NCBI GenBank assembly: GCA_012862575.1
Contig: BLSF01000128.1
Span: forward strand, 1-47,535
Length of the DNA: 47,535 bases
From: Parietichytrium sp. I65-24A
Lineage: Eukaryota > Sar > Bigyra > Thraustochytrida > Thraustochytriidae
Direction of reading: 5' to 3'
Shown: piece by piece, positions 39,014 through 47,276 of the stretch
Layout: the number at the start of each line of letters is the position of its first letter
Numbering within the stretch: the stretch's first letter is position 1
The notes under the pieces: generated by a model
Seen by the model: the letters and a program-made list of their open reading frames with translations, nothing else
What the model was told of the DNA's origin: nothing
The model's database searches: none
Program-made: the position numbers and the translations under genes

Positions 39014-39325
39014 ATGCAGGAAGAGGAGCGAGACGTTTCTTTGGCGTCGAACTCCGAAGGGAAGCAGCTCTTCTCTGGCTCCACCAATCTCCAACAGCTC
39101 CGACTCCACCGACAGCTCAACGAGACCTGCAAGATCCTGACAGTCGATGGCGGTTATGGCGATGGGAGGTGTGCGACTGCTACTGCGAATGCGACTGCGA
39201 ATGCAGTGCAGTGTGCGTGGCCAGAGTGTGCTGCGCTCACAGCCAAGTGCAGAGTCCAGGCCCTTCCAGCGCATGCGAACAGATGCGTTGGCCTCCAAGT
39301 CCGACTGGTGGGTCTGGCGCGGTAG
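39014..39325 (+). CDS. Candidate fragment with a TRAF-type zinc-finger-like motif
   Basis: The frame from ATG 39014 to the stop at 39323-39325 gives 103 residues. At 39212-39286 it contains CAWPEC, 14 residues, then HANRC: the spacing C-x4-C-x14-H-x3-C with L-x-x-H resembles TRAF/SIAH-type zinc fingers. This is a pattern resemblance only. The segment is more GC-rich than its flanks, which fits an exon. All three plus frames and one minus frame (39005-39355) are open here, so the frame choice is uncertain. It could be an exon of an intron-bearing gene, a decayed gene remnant or chance. Confidence 0.25.
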   Translation: MQEEERDVSLASNSEGKQLFSGSTNLQQLRLHRQLNETCKILTVDGGYGDGRCATATANATANAVQCAWPECAALTAKCRVQALPAHANRCVGLQVRLVGLAR

Positions 39326-40252
39326 GAAGGCGCCCAGCATCGCCCAGCTGTCCAATCGAAGTGAAAGATTCGAAGCATGTCGCTCGCTCGCAGGTTTGGT
39401 TGATTAAAATTGATACTCGCCAGCGTGTGTTCTCTCTCTCTCCGTCTCTTGATGAGTGGGCGCGGGGAAACTCTTTCGCTGCTGCGACCACCCATTCATT
39501 CCTTCGTCTTTCGATGTCTTTTACATTCCTTTCAACAGATACCGGCATATGCTGTCACTCATGTAACATATAACTTGTAAATACAGCGGTGGGCCAAACA
39601 CGAATATTTCGAATAACTTGAGCTGATTGCCATTTTGTCATTTTGTTTGTTGTGCCTTTTTCCAACGCAGGACGTGCTTGACTTGCACTTGCACTTGCAG
39701 TCGCCAGCGTATCTTACTGCAAGAGCAGGATCTTCTTCTGCTCAATCAATCAAATGATTGTAATTAACCATTAAGTTAGAGTGAGAACTCAGCGAAAGAG
39801 TCGAATCGTTTCCCCATTCCAATCCATTCCACTCATTCCATTCATTCCAGCAAAAGATCAAATCTTTCCCAAAATTTCGCCAATAAAAAAAAGGCTTTAG
39901 CGTGCCTGTCGCTCTTTCTCAATCAATTTCAAAAATTGATCAATCGATCCACCAAATAGCAGTTCGTTCTGACACAGTTGCCGTCCTCAGAGGCTCAGCA
40001 ACTAAATGCAAAGAAGGGAAGATTGTTGAGAAGGACAAATAAAACCGAGTCGAGAAACGCAAACCCCGCGCACACTGAGGTTTTTCCTTTTTAAATTATT
40101 CTAGCCTTTTTCTTTTTTATTATTCTCCTTTTCTTCGTTGAGCTTACCCGGCAGCACGTGTGGTCCCGTTTTTTTTAGAATTTAGAAGTTAGAAGTTAGA
40201 CGCAGTTTCGTTGGACTACCAGCTGGCTCTAGTACTCAGTACTAGTGCCACC

Positions 40253-40281
40253 CACTCTCTCTATCTCTCTCTCTCTCTCTC
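40253..40281 (+). repeat. (CT)n microsatellite
   Basis: CT dinucleotide run with one TAT interruption. Confidence 0.8.
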
Positions 40282-40515
40282 ACGCACCAGCAGAAAGCTC
40301 GCAGCTAAACTGCCGACCCTTCTGTTCTTCTTTTCTGACAAACCATTTCGACAATTTCGACAGCGAATTCGGAACAGAAGTAAAAAATAGAAAGTCAAAA
40401 TTCTGAATTCTGAAAATTCTGAATTCTGAACTTTGATGCTGGATTTTTCAAAAGAGGGTTGGCTGTCGTGATATGTCGTGATGAAAGGATTGATAGATAG
40501 ATAGCAAGAGCATGG

Positions 40516-40588
40516 TGAATGAAGATGAACGAATGAACGAATGATTGAATGGACGAATGAGACGAATGGATGAATGGATGAATGGACG
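40516..40588 (+). repeat. Degenerate GAAT/GGAT/GAAC tetranucleotide array
   Basis: Tandem 4-bp units of GAAY and GGAT type with occasional slips. It explains the Ser/His/Phe-rich minus-strand frames in this stretch. Confidence 0.8.
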
Positions 40589-41847
40589 GCACACGTGGCA
40601 CATCCCACGATTTTAAATTTTGAATTGTGTTCACTGAGGTAATAGAACGAATCGCGAGTTGCTTGTGCAATGCATTTACCATGGCATCTCTCCGCCCCGT
40701 TGGCCGGACAAGTTTGCAGTCATAGCCAAACAAATTGTTTCTGTGTTGAACCTTCGTTCTTCTGCTCACTACTGTACTAATGTTCTGCACTTTTCTTTTC
40801 CCGGTTGCAGTATTGAGTACTGAGTACCTATGACTTTGTCAAAAGCTTCATTCCTTCCGCGGTAATTTGCCAAGTGAATGAGAAACGCAACAGTAGAGTA
40901 TCATGTTCACCCAACTAAAACTTTTTCATTTCTTTCTCTTTCTTCTTTCTCTTTTCCTTTTCCTTTCTTCTTCGTTCCGGAGTTCAGAGCTCACAGCTCA
41001 GAATTGTTTCAGTTGAACCGATATCATTCAGCTTCTCCTCTCCCTCGCTGCGTAAAGAGTTGACATTTTTATCTAATTCAGCTCCCAACTCGCGACCATC
41101 CATTTTGGGGCCGCTGCCCCTTCCCTTTCCTGCCCGCTCCTGCCGAGCTGCTTCTTCCTCCTCCCTCTCTTCCCCCCTCTCATTTCCATACTGGTGAGTG
41201 GTGAGTGGTGGGAGGTTGTTTGTGAGGGTAGAGCCCAGAAAACTTCTATTCTACTGAATATGATAGATGTATTAGAGATCCAATTTGGGGGGTGGAAGGG
41301 GGTGCCCCTCACAGTTCACTGAGCGGATTTCTGAACTCCAATCAACGTAGGACCATAGCCGCGGTGTAGGAGCTCGCGGGTTCAGGCGCGAACCTTGATG
41401 GCCCTCTCATCTGTGTTGTTAGGGAGCCGGGAGCCTTCCTCACAAGAACCCAGACCTCGCTTTCTGATTTTCTTTTCCTTCCCTATCCTTAATCTACCTT
41501 ATTCCTTTGATAACCCACGGGAGAAAGCAGTCTTATACCCCACCTTACCCAATCCACTAATGCCTACAAGATTCTGCGAGCCAATCACGACCGAATCCAG
41601 ATAGCACTATGCTAACGATACCACACATAGGCTTAGTCTCTAGGGCCACATTATGGCAGCCTAACATTCTGATAGGCTATTTTAGTTAGCTGCCTTAGCA
41701 GTAGACGGATGTCAAATCCGACTGTGTAGGGGAGATGAGAAACGCATGTAGTAGAGTGGAGAGACACTCTTGTGGAGATTTAAACATTAAACATTTAAAC
41801 TTGAGGCTATCTATTTCCCTCTCTCTTTCTTTTGACTTGGAATTTTG

Positions 41848-41850
<3 letters not shown>

Positions 41851-41880
<30 letters not shown>
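41851..41880 (+). repeat. (GATT)n microsatellite
   Basis: Perfect or near-perfect GATT tandem array of about seven units. Confidence 0.9.
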
Positions 41881-42518
41881 CTAGCGCACAAAAGTGCGTG
41901 AGACCGTGAAGCTTTCCATTCGTGCATTCACAAATGATGGAAGAGACACATCTATCTATGAGAGAGAGAGAGAGCATGAGTTTCGCCGTATTTTCCCGAC
42001 ACACAACCCTAGTACTAGCACTGGCACTCAACACCTACCCTCTTTACTAGTACTCCTCGCACACCAGAAACAGAGAGAGGAATGAGAGACAAAGAGACCA
42101 CAAGAAGTCACCTCTCCTACCATTTATATAGGCAAGCCTCTAGCACCAACCTGTCTCTCTCCGTCTCTCCCTGTCTCTATCCAAACAGCTATGTTAAAAG
42201 CTAACTGACTGTCCATCTTACTAAGGAGGGTTAGTACATGTCTATCAGCGTGGATTGGTAGTGAATTGATTAAGGTAAATGGTAGCGTGGGTGAGCTCCC
42301 CGAGATGGAGCGGCAGTCCTGAAAACGAATGAGTTGCAGTGAATGTGTTTGTTGTTCAATGAAGAAGAAGATAGCCTGAAAAAGAAACGATTTCCATCAA
42401 TCAGTCAATCAATTTGATTTTGATTTTGATCGAAAGAGAAGGTAGGTCCGTGAGTTTGGCCGAACAGCGAACGCATCAGACACGGACAGCTCGCGTCAGC
42501 TTGTGACCACGTGTCGTG

Positions 42519-42988
42519 GATATATATACATTCACGGTCAACGCTTTTGTGTTGTCACAAATCCGCTCGGCAGGGTTACAAAAAAGTCGCAGGCAAAGAC
42601 TCAAGACGCTTGTGCCACGCACACCACTCAACACACACTGCGACATATATATATACAAGCTATATATCCGCCCACACTGACTGGGGAGAGATATATAATA
42701 CAACATATATATCTTCAGTGTGAGAGTGAGGGTGAGCCCGACTGAGTCGATCTCGAATCCCAGGCCAGCTCTCCATCGTCCATCCTCCAGTTTGCAGGAA
42801 TTCTGTATTCACTCACTCAGTCACTCAGTCATTGATTCATTCGGTCCCTCATATCCCGAAACTTGCAAACGTGTAAACGTGCAAACGTGTAAACTTGCAA
42901 ACAAACGTCCACACGTCCATACGTCCCACATCTCCACGTGCTCGCAGAGCGAGGTGTTGGTGCGTTGGTGCGTTGGGAATCGTGCAAG
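42519..42988 (+). promoter_or_regulatory. Promoter/leader region of the tandem zinc-cluster gene
   Basis: Five TATATA-type blocks lie at 42521-42528, 42646-42655, 42661-42667, 42691-42697 and 42705-42712, any of which could act as a TATA element. A CACTCAGT/ATTC repeat tract (about 42812-42842) and then the 8-bp tandem array (42863-42926) precede the ATG at 42989. The TATA assignment is by consensus only. Confidence 0.45.
42863..42926 (+). promoter_or_regulatory. Eight tandem 8-bp units upstream of the zinc-cluster gene
   Basis: Units in strict 8-bp register: TTGCAAAC, GTGTAAAC, GTGCAAAC, GTGTAAAC, TTGCAAAC, then AAACGTCC, ACACGTCC, ATACGTCC. Five copies follow (T/G)TG(C/T)AAAC and three follow ANACGTCC. 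The array ends 62 bp before the ATG. It may be a cluster of binding sites or a minisatellite in the 5' UTR. Confidence 0.6.
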
Positions 42989-44233
42989 ATGCGTTGGGAC
43001 AGCAGCAGCAGCGAGCCTTGCGCGAAACGCGTCAAGATGGAGGACGGCAGCAGCAGCGAGGACGCGAAGAAGGCGTGCGTGCCATGTTGGCGGGCGCGTA
43101 AAAAGTGCGTGCGCGACCCGAGCGAGGACGCATGCAAGCGATGCATCAAGCACAACAAAACGTGCGCGGCGCGGGAAGCCGGCGATGAGGATCTGCACAG
43201 GTTCGAGCGCAAGAAGCCCAGCGCGTGCGAAGCATGCCACGTGGGCCGCCGAAAATGCGAGTTCGAGCCCGGGCAGATGAAGTGCAAACGCTGCGAGCGG
43301 ACGGGCAAGGTGTGTGTCCTCCGCGCGGTGCTTCGTGGCAAGGCCAGGGAGTTCCAGGAGGCCGACCATCCGCTCAGCTTCGCCATGGGCCGTACGGACG
43401 TGCTTGCAAACTACAGGTCCATCATGCAGATGGTCTCGGTGTACCAGGAGCTGGGACACAAGGAGCCCCCTGCCTTCGTAAAGTACCTCCTCAAGGCGCT
43501 CGGCCACGCGGCACTGGTGACCGGGTCCACTGCGAGGCTGCAGAGCGTTGCCACGCTTGCGCTTCGCGCCGGCATGGAGCTGGACATCGACTTTCTCCGC
43601 ACCAACCCGGAGGCGCCGATCGATATTGACGTGTACGAGCGCGAGATGGACCGGAGATTCTTCCACGGGAACGAAGGCGGGGCATGCTTCATCGAGCGCG
43701 CCTTCCTGGGCCGCCGCGAGGTCAAGGCAAACCCGATGTACGCAGCAATGTTTTCGACGAGTGCAGAGATTGCGGCTGATCACCTCAAGCCAACGGACTG
43801 CCCTTACCAGATGGCGTGGCGCAAATTCGTCCTTGCTCAAGAAGATGCTTGCTCGCAGTTCCTCACCGACGTGACTCGCGAGGCGTTGTCCTCTCCAGTA
43901 AACAAGGAGACTGGCATGATTGAGTACTCTTGCACAAGCACCGAAGACTTTTACATCCAGGACAAGTATGGCAACGAGTTCAAGGCCCAGCTCTTTGCGC
44001 ACGGCCTTTTGGCGCATGACGGTGCAATCGCGTACTTTACGTTTGGGTTCAAGCGCGTCGATCTCATGAACTCATCGTACAAGGCAGAGGAGGATTCAGA
44101 TGCGTCCAGCGACACTGAGCTCTTCGCTCCGCTACTGCCTACGCATGATATGGAGTGGGAAGCTCTCGACTTGCTGTTTGAAGAGCGACCAGACACCTTG
44201 AAGATGCTCTCTGAGCTTCCGCTCTGCGATTGA
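42989..44233 (+). CDS. Tandem Zn2Cys6 zinc-cluster putative transcription factor (414 aa)
   Basis: ATG 42989 is the first in-frame ATG. After a Ser/Asp-rich start come two complete Zn(II)2Cys6 clusters. The first has Cys at 30, 33, 40, 49, 52 and 59; the second at 80, 83, 90, 99, 102 and 109. Both have the spacing C-x2-C-x6-C-x8-C-x2-C-x6-C and they sit exactly 50 residues apart. Each carries basic residues between Cys 2 and 3 (RARKK, GRRK), the usual DNA-contact loop. In fungi this binuclear cluster, present once, defines Gal4-type regulators. The rest (110-414) has no domain I recognise; the tail is acidic and hydrophobic (EEDSDASSD, MEWEALDLLFEE) and could be an activation region. A nuclear DNA-binding regulator is the likely role. 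It is convergent with the amidase gene and has no visible intron. Confidence 0.9.
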   Translation: MRWDSSSSEPCAKRVKMEDGSSSEDAKKACVPCWRARKKCVRDPSEDACKRCIKHNKTCAAREAGDEDLHRFERKKPSACEACHVGRRKCEFEPGQMKCKRCERTGKVCVLRAVLRGKAREFQEADHPLSFAMGRTDVLANYRSIMQMVSVYQELGHKEPPAFVKYLLKALGHAALVTGSTARLQSVATLALRAGMELDIDFLRTNPEAPIDIDVYEREMDRRFFHGNEGGACFIERAFLGRREVKANPMYAAMFSTSAEIAADHLKPTDCPYQMAWRKFVLAQEDACSQFLTDVTREALSSPVNKETGMIEYSCTSTEDFYIQDKYGNEFKAQLFAHGLLAHDGAIAYFTFGFKRVDLMNSSYKAEEDSDASSDTELFAPLLPTHDMEWEALDLLFEERPDTLKMLSELPLCD

Positions 44234-45051
44234 ACCCGTGTATGGTCATCTTTGAATGAAGCAGAAACGCAAGAGACAATGTGCCTTGCAAAAAAAGGGG
44301 GAGAAGGAGATATATCCTCGTATTTCATGCACGCGTCCTCTTTGTGACACATACACTCACACACACTTTCACTCACGCAGCAAAAAAAAAAGAAAAAACA
44401 TTCGGGCGGACCTGGATACACAAGCGAAACAACCACAAAAAAAAACCTATTGAAATGCGCGCAAACGCCACCGTCTGGAGCTCAGCCAGTACCCTGGACG
44501 ACCAAAAGTCGCAGAGGGGAGGAAAGCTGGCTGACTGGCTTGATGATGATGATGGCACGGCAACAAGACTGACATCTTTGCGGAGAATGATCCATTAACA
44601 GTTGATGAAATTACCAACCACCTATTTATTTTTCCATACTATATATAAAAGTGTCGCGAGCAATGACTCACTGTCACGCTCCGGTGCGCTCCGGCTCTAT
44701 AGCTCGAGGTACAACCTCACGTTTCGCAAATCGCGATTTATATTCTAAGTATTTATTCTCTCTCTCTTTTACCTTTTCTTCACTCACTTGTCAATCAAAT
44801 TCAGAGCTATGCTGGGGATATATTTATTCGAAGAAAAACGATAATTTAATTCTCAGTCCATCAAAACTATCTGCGAGTTGCGAGTAAATGAGGGAAGAAT
44901 CTAAAAGCAGTGGAGCCGTACACGCAGTACACGCGGACGGAAAGCTATCGATCCGCCCACCCATCTGTCTGTCTGTCTACTAGAGCCTAGCTCTAGCTCA
45001 AGAGCGAAGCATTCATCCAGAAACTCCCCGAGAGAAGACCTCACTCGCATT
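44234..45051. other. Intergenic between convergent genes
   Basis: Contains the 3' flanks of the zinc-cluster gene and the amidase gene, several A-rich runs near 44289-44445, and an isolated TATA-like element at 44640. No convincing reading frame is present. Confidence 0.5.
44640..44651 (+). promoter_or_regulatory. Orphan TATA-box-like element
   Basis: TATATATAAAAG matches the eukaryotic TATA consensus very well, but it lies between two convergent genes with no recognisable transcript downstream. It may be chance in AT-rich sequence or the promoter of a short RNA that I cannot identify. Confidence 0.25.
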
Positions 45052-47052
45052 TTACTTGAGCCACTCTGCCAGAGGGTCAACAAAGTGCTCCGTTGGCAGC
45101 TTACGTTGCAGGAACCCACGTTCGATGGCATTAGCGAGGCGTAGAAGCTTGTGCTCTTCCCAGTGCGAGCCCATAAAGTGCATTCCAATCGGGAGGCCGG
45201 CATCGTCTTCGTAGCCCACCGGCACCGACAAGCCGGGCATGCCCAGGAGGTTGCAGAGGAAGACGAATTTGAGCACCTCATACATGAGTGCAAGGTCCGA
45301 CACGCCGTAGCCCCAGGCGGCCTCGGGTATCTTTGGAACCTTGACGGCAATGGTGGGCGAGACCATCGCGTCAATTTTCTGGTCCCTGAAGATGCCATCC
45401 CTAACGACGTTGAGCGCATATGCCTTGACTCTGGCGCTGGCGAGCAGCTCGTTGGCAGTGAACGTTTTACCCATGCTCACGGTCAACCTCGTCGCCGGCT
45501 CTATCTCCACGTCTGGGTCGTGGAACTTTTTGTCCCAGAGGAGCGCGAACTCGGACATGATGGTCATGGTGTGAGCCACGTTCATCTCATTGAGATGGGG
45601 GATGGTGACGTTAACCACCTGAGCGCCGCGGGCCTCCAGAAATCGCAGCGCCGCGATGCACTTTTCGCGCACCTCCTCGTCCGAGTCGACAAAGTGGTCC
45701 CAGTACACGCCTAGGCGCACACCACGCAGGTCCTGTACGTCCTGGAACCCGTGCGCGTGCGCCGGAGGCGGCCCGTGGTTTCCACCATCGTACAGCTGCG
45801 CGTAGAAATGGCCCATGTCAGGCTTCCCGGCCAGCGCCAGGTACCCTAGCGCCAGGTCTTCTGCCGACCCGGCGATGGGCCCGCCCTTAATCACCATGGA
45901 CACCTGCGCGTCCAGGCCCATCTGCACCCTTCCAAACGTCGTGGCCAGGCCCAGCACGCCAGACATGGCGGCGGGAAGTCTGATGCTGCCACCGCCGTCC
46001 ACGCCGACGGCCAAAGGCACGAGCCCTGCGGCCACGGCAACCGCGCACCCGCTGCTTGACCCGCCGCTGTAATGCTCCTCCGAGTAGGCGTTCAGCGGGC
46101 CTTCCCACCGCGCGTTGAATCCCAGCGGACTTGCGCCGCCCTCCGTCATCACGCCCATGCCTAGGACCACTGCGCCGAGCGACTTGAGGGCCCGCACCGT
46201 TGGGTCGTCCTCCATCTCAGTCCCGTTGGCTCGACCGTCCGTCTGCATGGGAATGGACCCGCCGAAGGAGACCGGGTGCGGTTTGGCCACCAACATGTCT
46301 TTGATGACCACAGGCACGCCGTCGAGCATTGACAGAGGTCGCCCTTGGCGCCAGCGGCGGCCAGCTTCGGCTGCTTGTTTCCGCACGTCTTCGCGATCAA
46401 GCGACGCGAACACCTTGAGCCGCGCGTCCAAAGCCTCCGCCTGCTCCAGAACGCGGGCCAGCACTTCCTCCGGCGAGCCCAGGCCCGACGAGTACACCTG
46501 GTGGTACTCGCGCGCCGTGCGGAGCCCCGGTCTGTTCCCAACTTCCTTGCGCTTTGCATCGCCGCTCTGGCGCGAGTCTGCGTCTGCGTCTGCGTCTGCT
46601 TCCGCGCTTTTGCTGCTGCTCGAGCTCTGGTCCGCGCGTTGCTTGTTGTTGTTTTTGGTTGTCGTGTGGTTGCTTTCGTCTTGGCCTAGTCCGTTTCGCA
46701 GGGTCGAGGAAAGGTTGGCGGCCATGCGCGCGTGTTCCAAGAACACCGCGTGCGGGATGCGGTGCATGGGAAAGTACTGCGGCGAAAGCCAAGGGAACTT
46801 ATTGGCCAGCTCTCGCACTGCCGGCAGACCGTTCGCGTTGGCCGTGGCGCGATTCGCTGCCGCTCCAACGCCCGTGCGCGAGCTCACATATGCGGCAGCT
46901 TCCAATGCCAGGCCCGACAGTCGCGGCACGGCCACATTCGCGAGATTGTACGTCGCATTCCCACGGCGCACTCCAATCGGTGGGCGCTCCTGCACGATGG
47001 AGAGCGAAGAAACCAGCGCGCACGCCGCCACGAACGCCGCCCAGGCCCACAT
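45052..47052 (-). CDS. Amidase-signature hydrolase, FAAH-like (666 aa)
   Basis: The first in-frame ATG on the minus strand is at 47052-47050. It starts a short hydrophobic N-terminus (WAWAAFVAACALVSSLSIV), a signal peptide or membrane anchor. A low-complexity insert rich in Asn, Ser and Ala-Asp repeats occupies residues about 124-167. The amidase-signature domain covers about 190-666. It has the full Ser-cisSer-Lys triad: Lys251 (VVIKD), Ser332 in SGGSSSG, and Ser356 in DGGGSIRLPA. The two Ser are 24 residues apart, as in mammalian fatty acid amide hydrolase (217 and 241). Such enzymes hydrolyse amide bonds of fatty acid amides, N-acylethanolamines or other small amides. The true substrate cannot be read from sequence. 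The hydrophobic N-terminus fits an endomembrane or secreted enzyme. GC content is high compared with the flanks. Confidence 0.93.
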   Translation of the reverse strand: MWAWAAFVAACALVSSLSIVQERPPIGVRRGNATYNLANVAVPRLSGLALEAAAYVSSRTGVGAAANRATANANGLPAVRELANKFPWLSPQYFPMHRIPHAVFLEHARMAANLSSTLRNGLGQDESNHTTTKNNNKQRADQSSSSSKSAEADADADADSRQSGDAKRKEVGNRPGLRTAREYHQVYSSGLGSPEEVLARVLEQAEALDARLKVFASLDREDVRKQAAEAGRRWRQGRPLSMLDGVPVVIKDMLVAKPHPVSFGGSIPMQTDGRANGTEMEDDPTVRALKSLGAVVLGMGVMTEGGASPLGFNARWEGPLNAYSEEHYSGGSSSGCAVAVAAGLVPLAVGVDGGGSIRLPAAMSGVLGLATTFGRVQMGLDAQVSMVIKGGPIAGSAEDLALGYLALAGKPDMGHFYAQLYDGGNHGPPPAHAHGFQDVQDLRGVRLGVYWDHFVDSDEEVREKCIAALRFLEARGAQVVNVTIPHLNEMNVAHTMTIMSEFALLWDKKFHDPDVEIEPATRLTVSMGKTFTANELLASARVKAYALNVVRDGIFRDQKIDAMVSPTIAVKVPKIPEAAWGYGVSDLALMYEVLKFVFLCNLLGMPGLSVPVGYEDDAGLPIGMHFMGSHWEEHKLLRLANAIERGFLQRKLPTEHFVDPLAEWLK

Positions 47053-47201
47053 TGCTTCCCTTTCTGCCTTCCGTGCGCAGCAGTCGTGCGAGGTCTGCAC
47101 CGAGCTTTTGCAACCTGTTCCCCACAGATGTTCCCGGTTGGATGGCGTCGGCCACGCAGATGATCTCCAGCGATGTGATACGATGCAAGATGCAATGCAA
47201 T
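47053..47201. promoter_or_regulatory. Upstream region of the amidase gene
   Basis: The amidase frame stays open without ATG up to a TTG at 47205, so the ATG at 47052 is preferred. This interval should hold the 5' leader. An ATGCAATTCA repeat starts near 47190. Confidence 0.4.
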
Positions 47202-47276
47202 TCAATGCAATTCAATGCGTTGCGATGCGAGATACAACGCAATGCGTTGCGAGAAGTGAGAAGTGAGAAGCAAGAT
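47189..47276. repeat. Short direct and inverted repeats upstream of the amidase gene
   Basis: ATGCAATTCA occurs twice in tandem (about 47192-47211). AATGCGTTGCGA occurs twice (47214-47225 and 47241-47252). CAACGCAATGCGTTG at 47235-47249 is an odd palindrome, and GAGAAGT/GAGAAGC units follow. The function is unknown; it could be regulatory or simple-sequence drift. Confidence 0.6.

Larger units (their letters stand above)
39326..42518. other. Non-coding, AT-rich region with simple repeats
   Basis: No reading frame here has a recognisable domain or consistent coding character. It contains CT, GAAT and GATT repeats and copies of an AGTACTGAGTA motif. I found no convincing tRNA boxes, rRNA or transposon ends by eye. 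Confidence 0.55.

Noticed and set aside
38707-39573. 288-codon plus-strand frame with two hydrophobic stretches
   Set aside because: Composition is erratic (Cys/Trp/Ser-rich), it includes a CAT microsatellite read as poly-Ser, and two other frames here look at least as good.
41695-41750. CGGAT-GTCAA-ATCCG hairpin, considered as a tRNA T-arm
   Set aside because: The B-box consensus is not met and no acceptor, D or anticodon arms can be folded around it.
42821-44017. 398-codon minus-strand frame opposite the zinc-cluster gene
   Set aside because: It is the antisense shadow of the tandem Zn2Cys6 gene; no domain and Leu/Ala/His-rich.
46115-47266. 383-codon plus-strand frame opposite the amidase gene
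   Set aside because: Antisense shadow of the high-GC amidase coding sequence.
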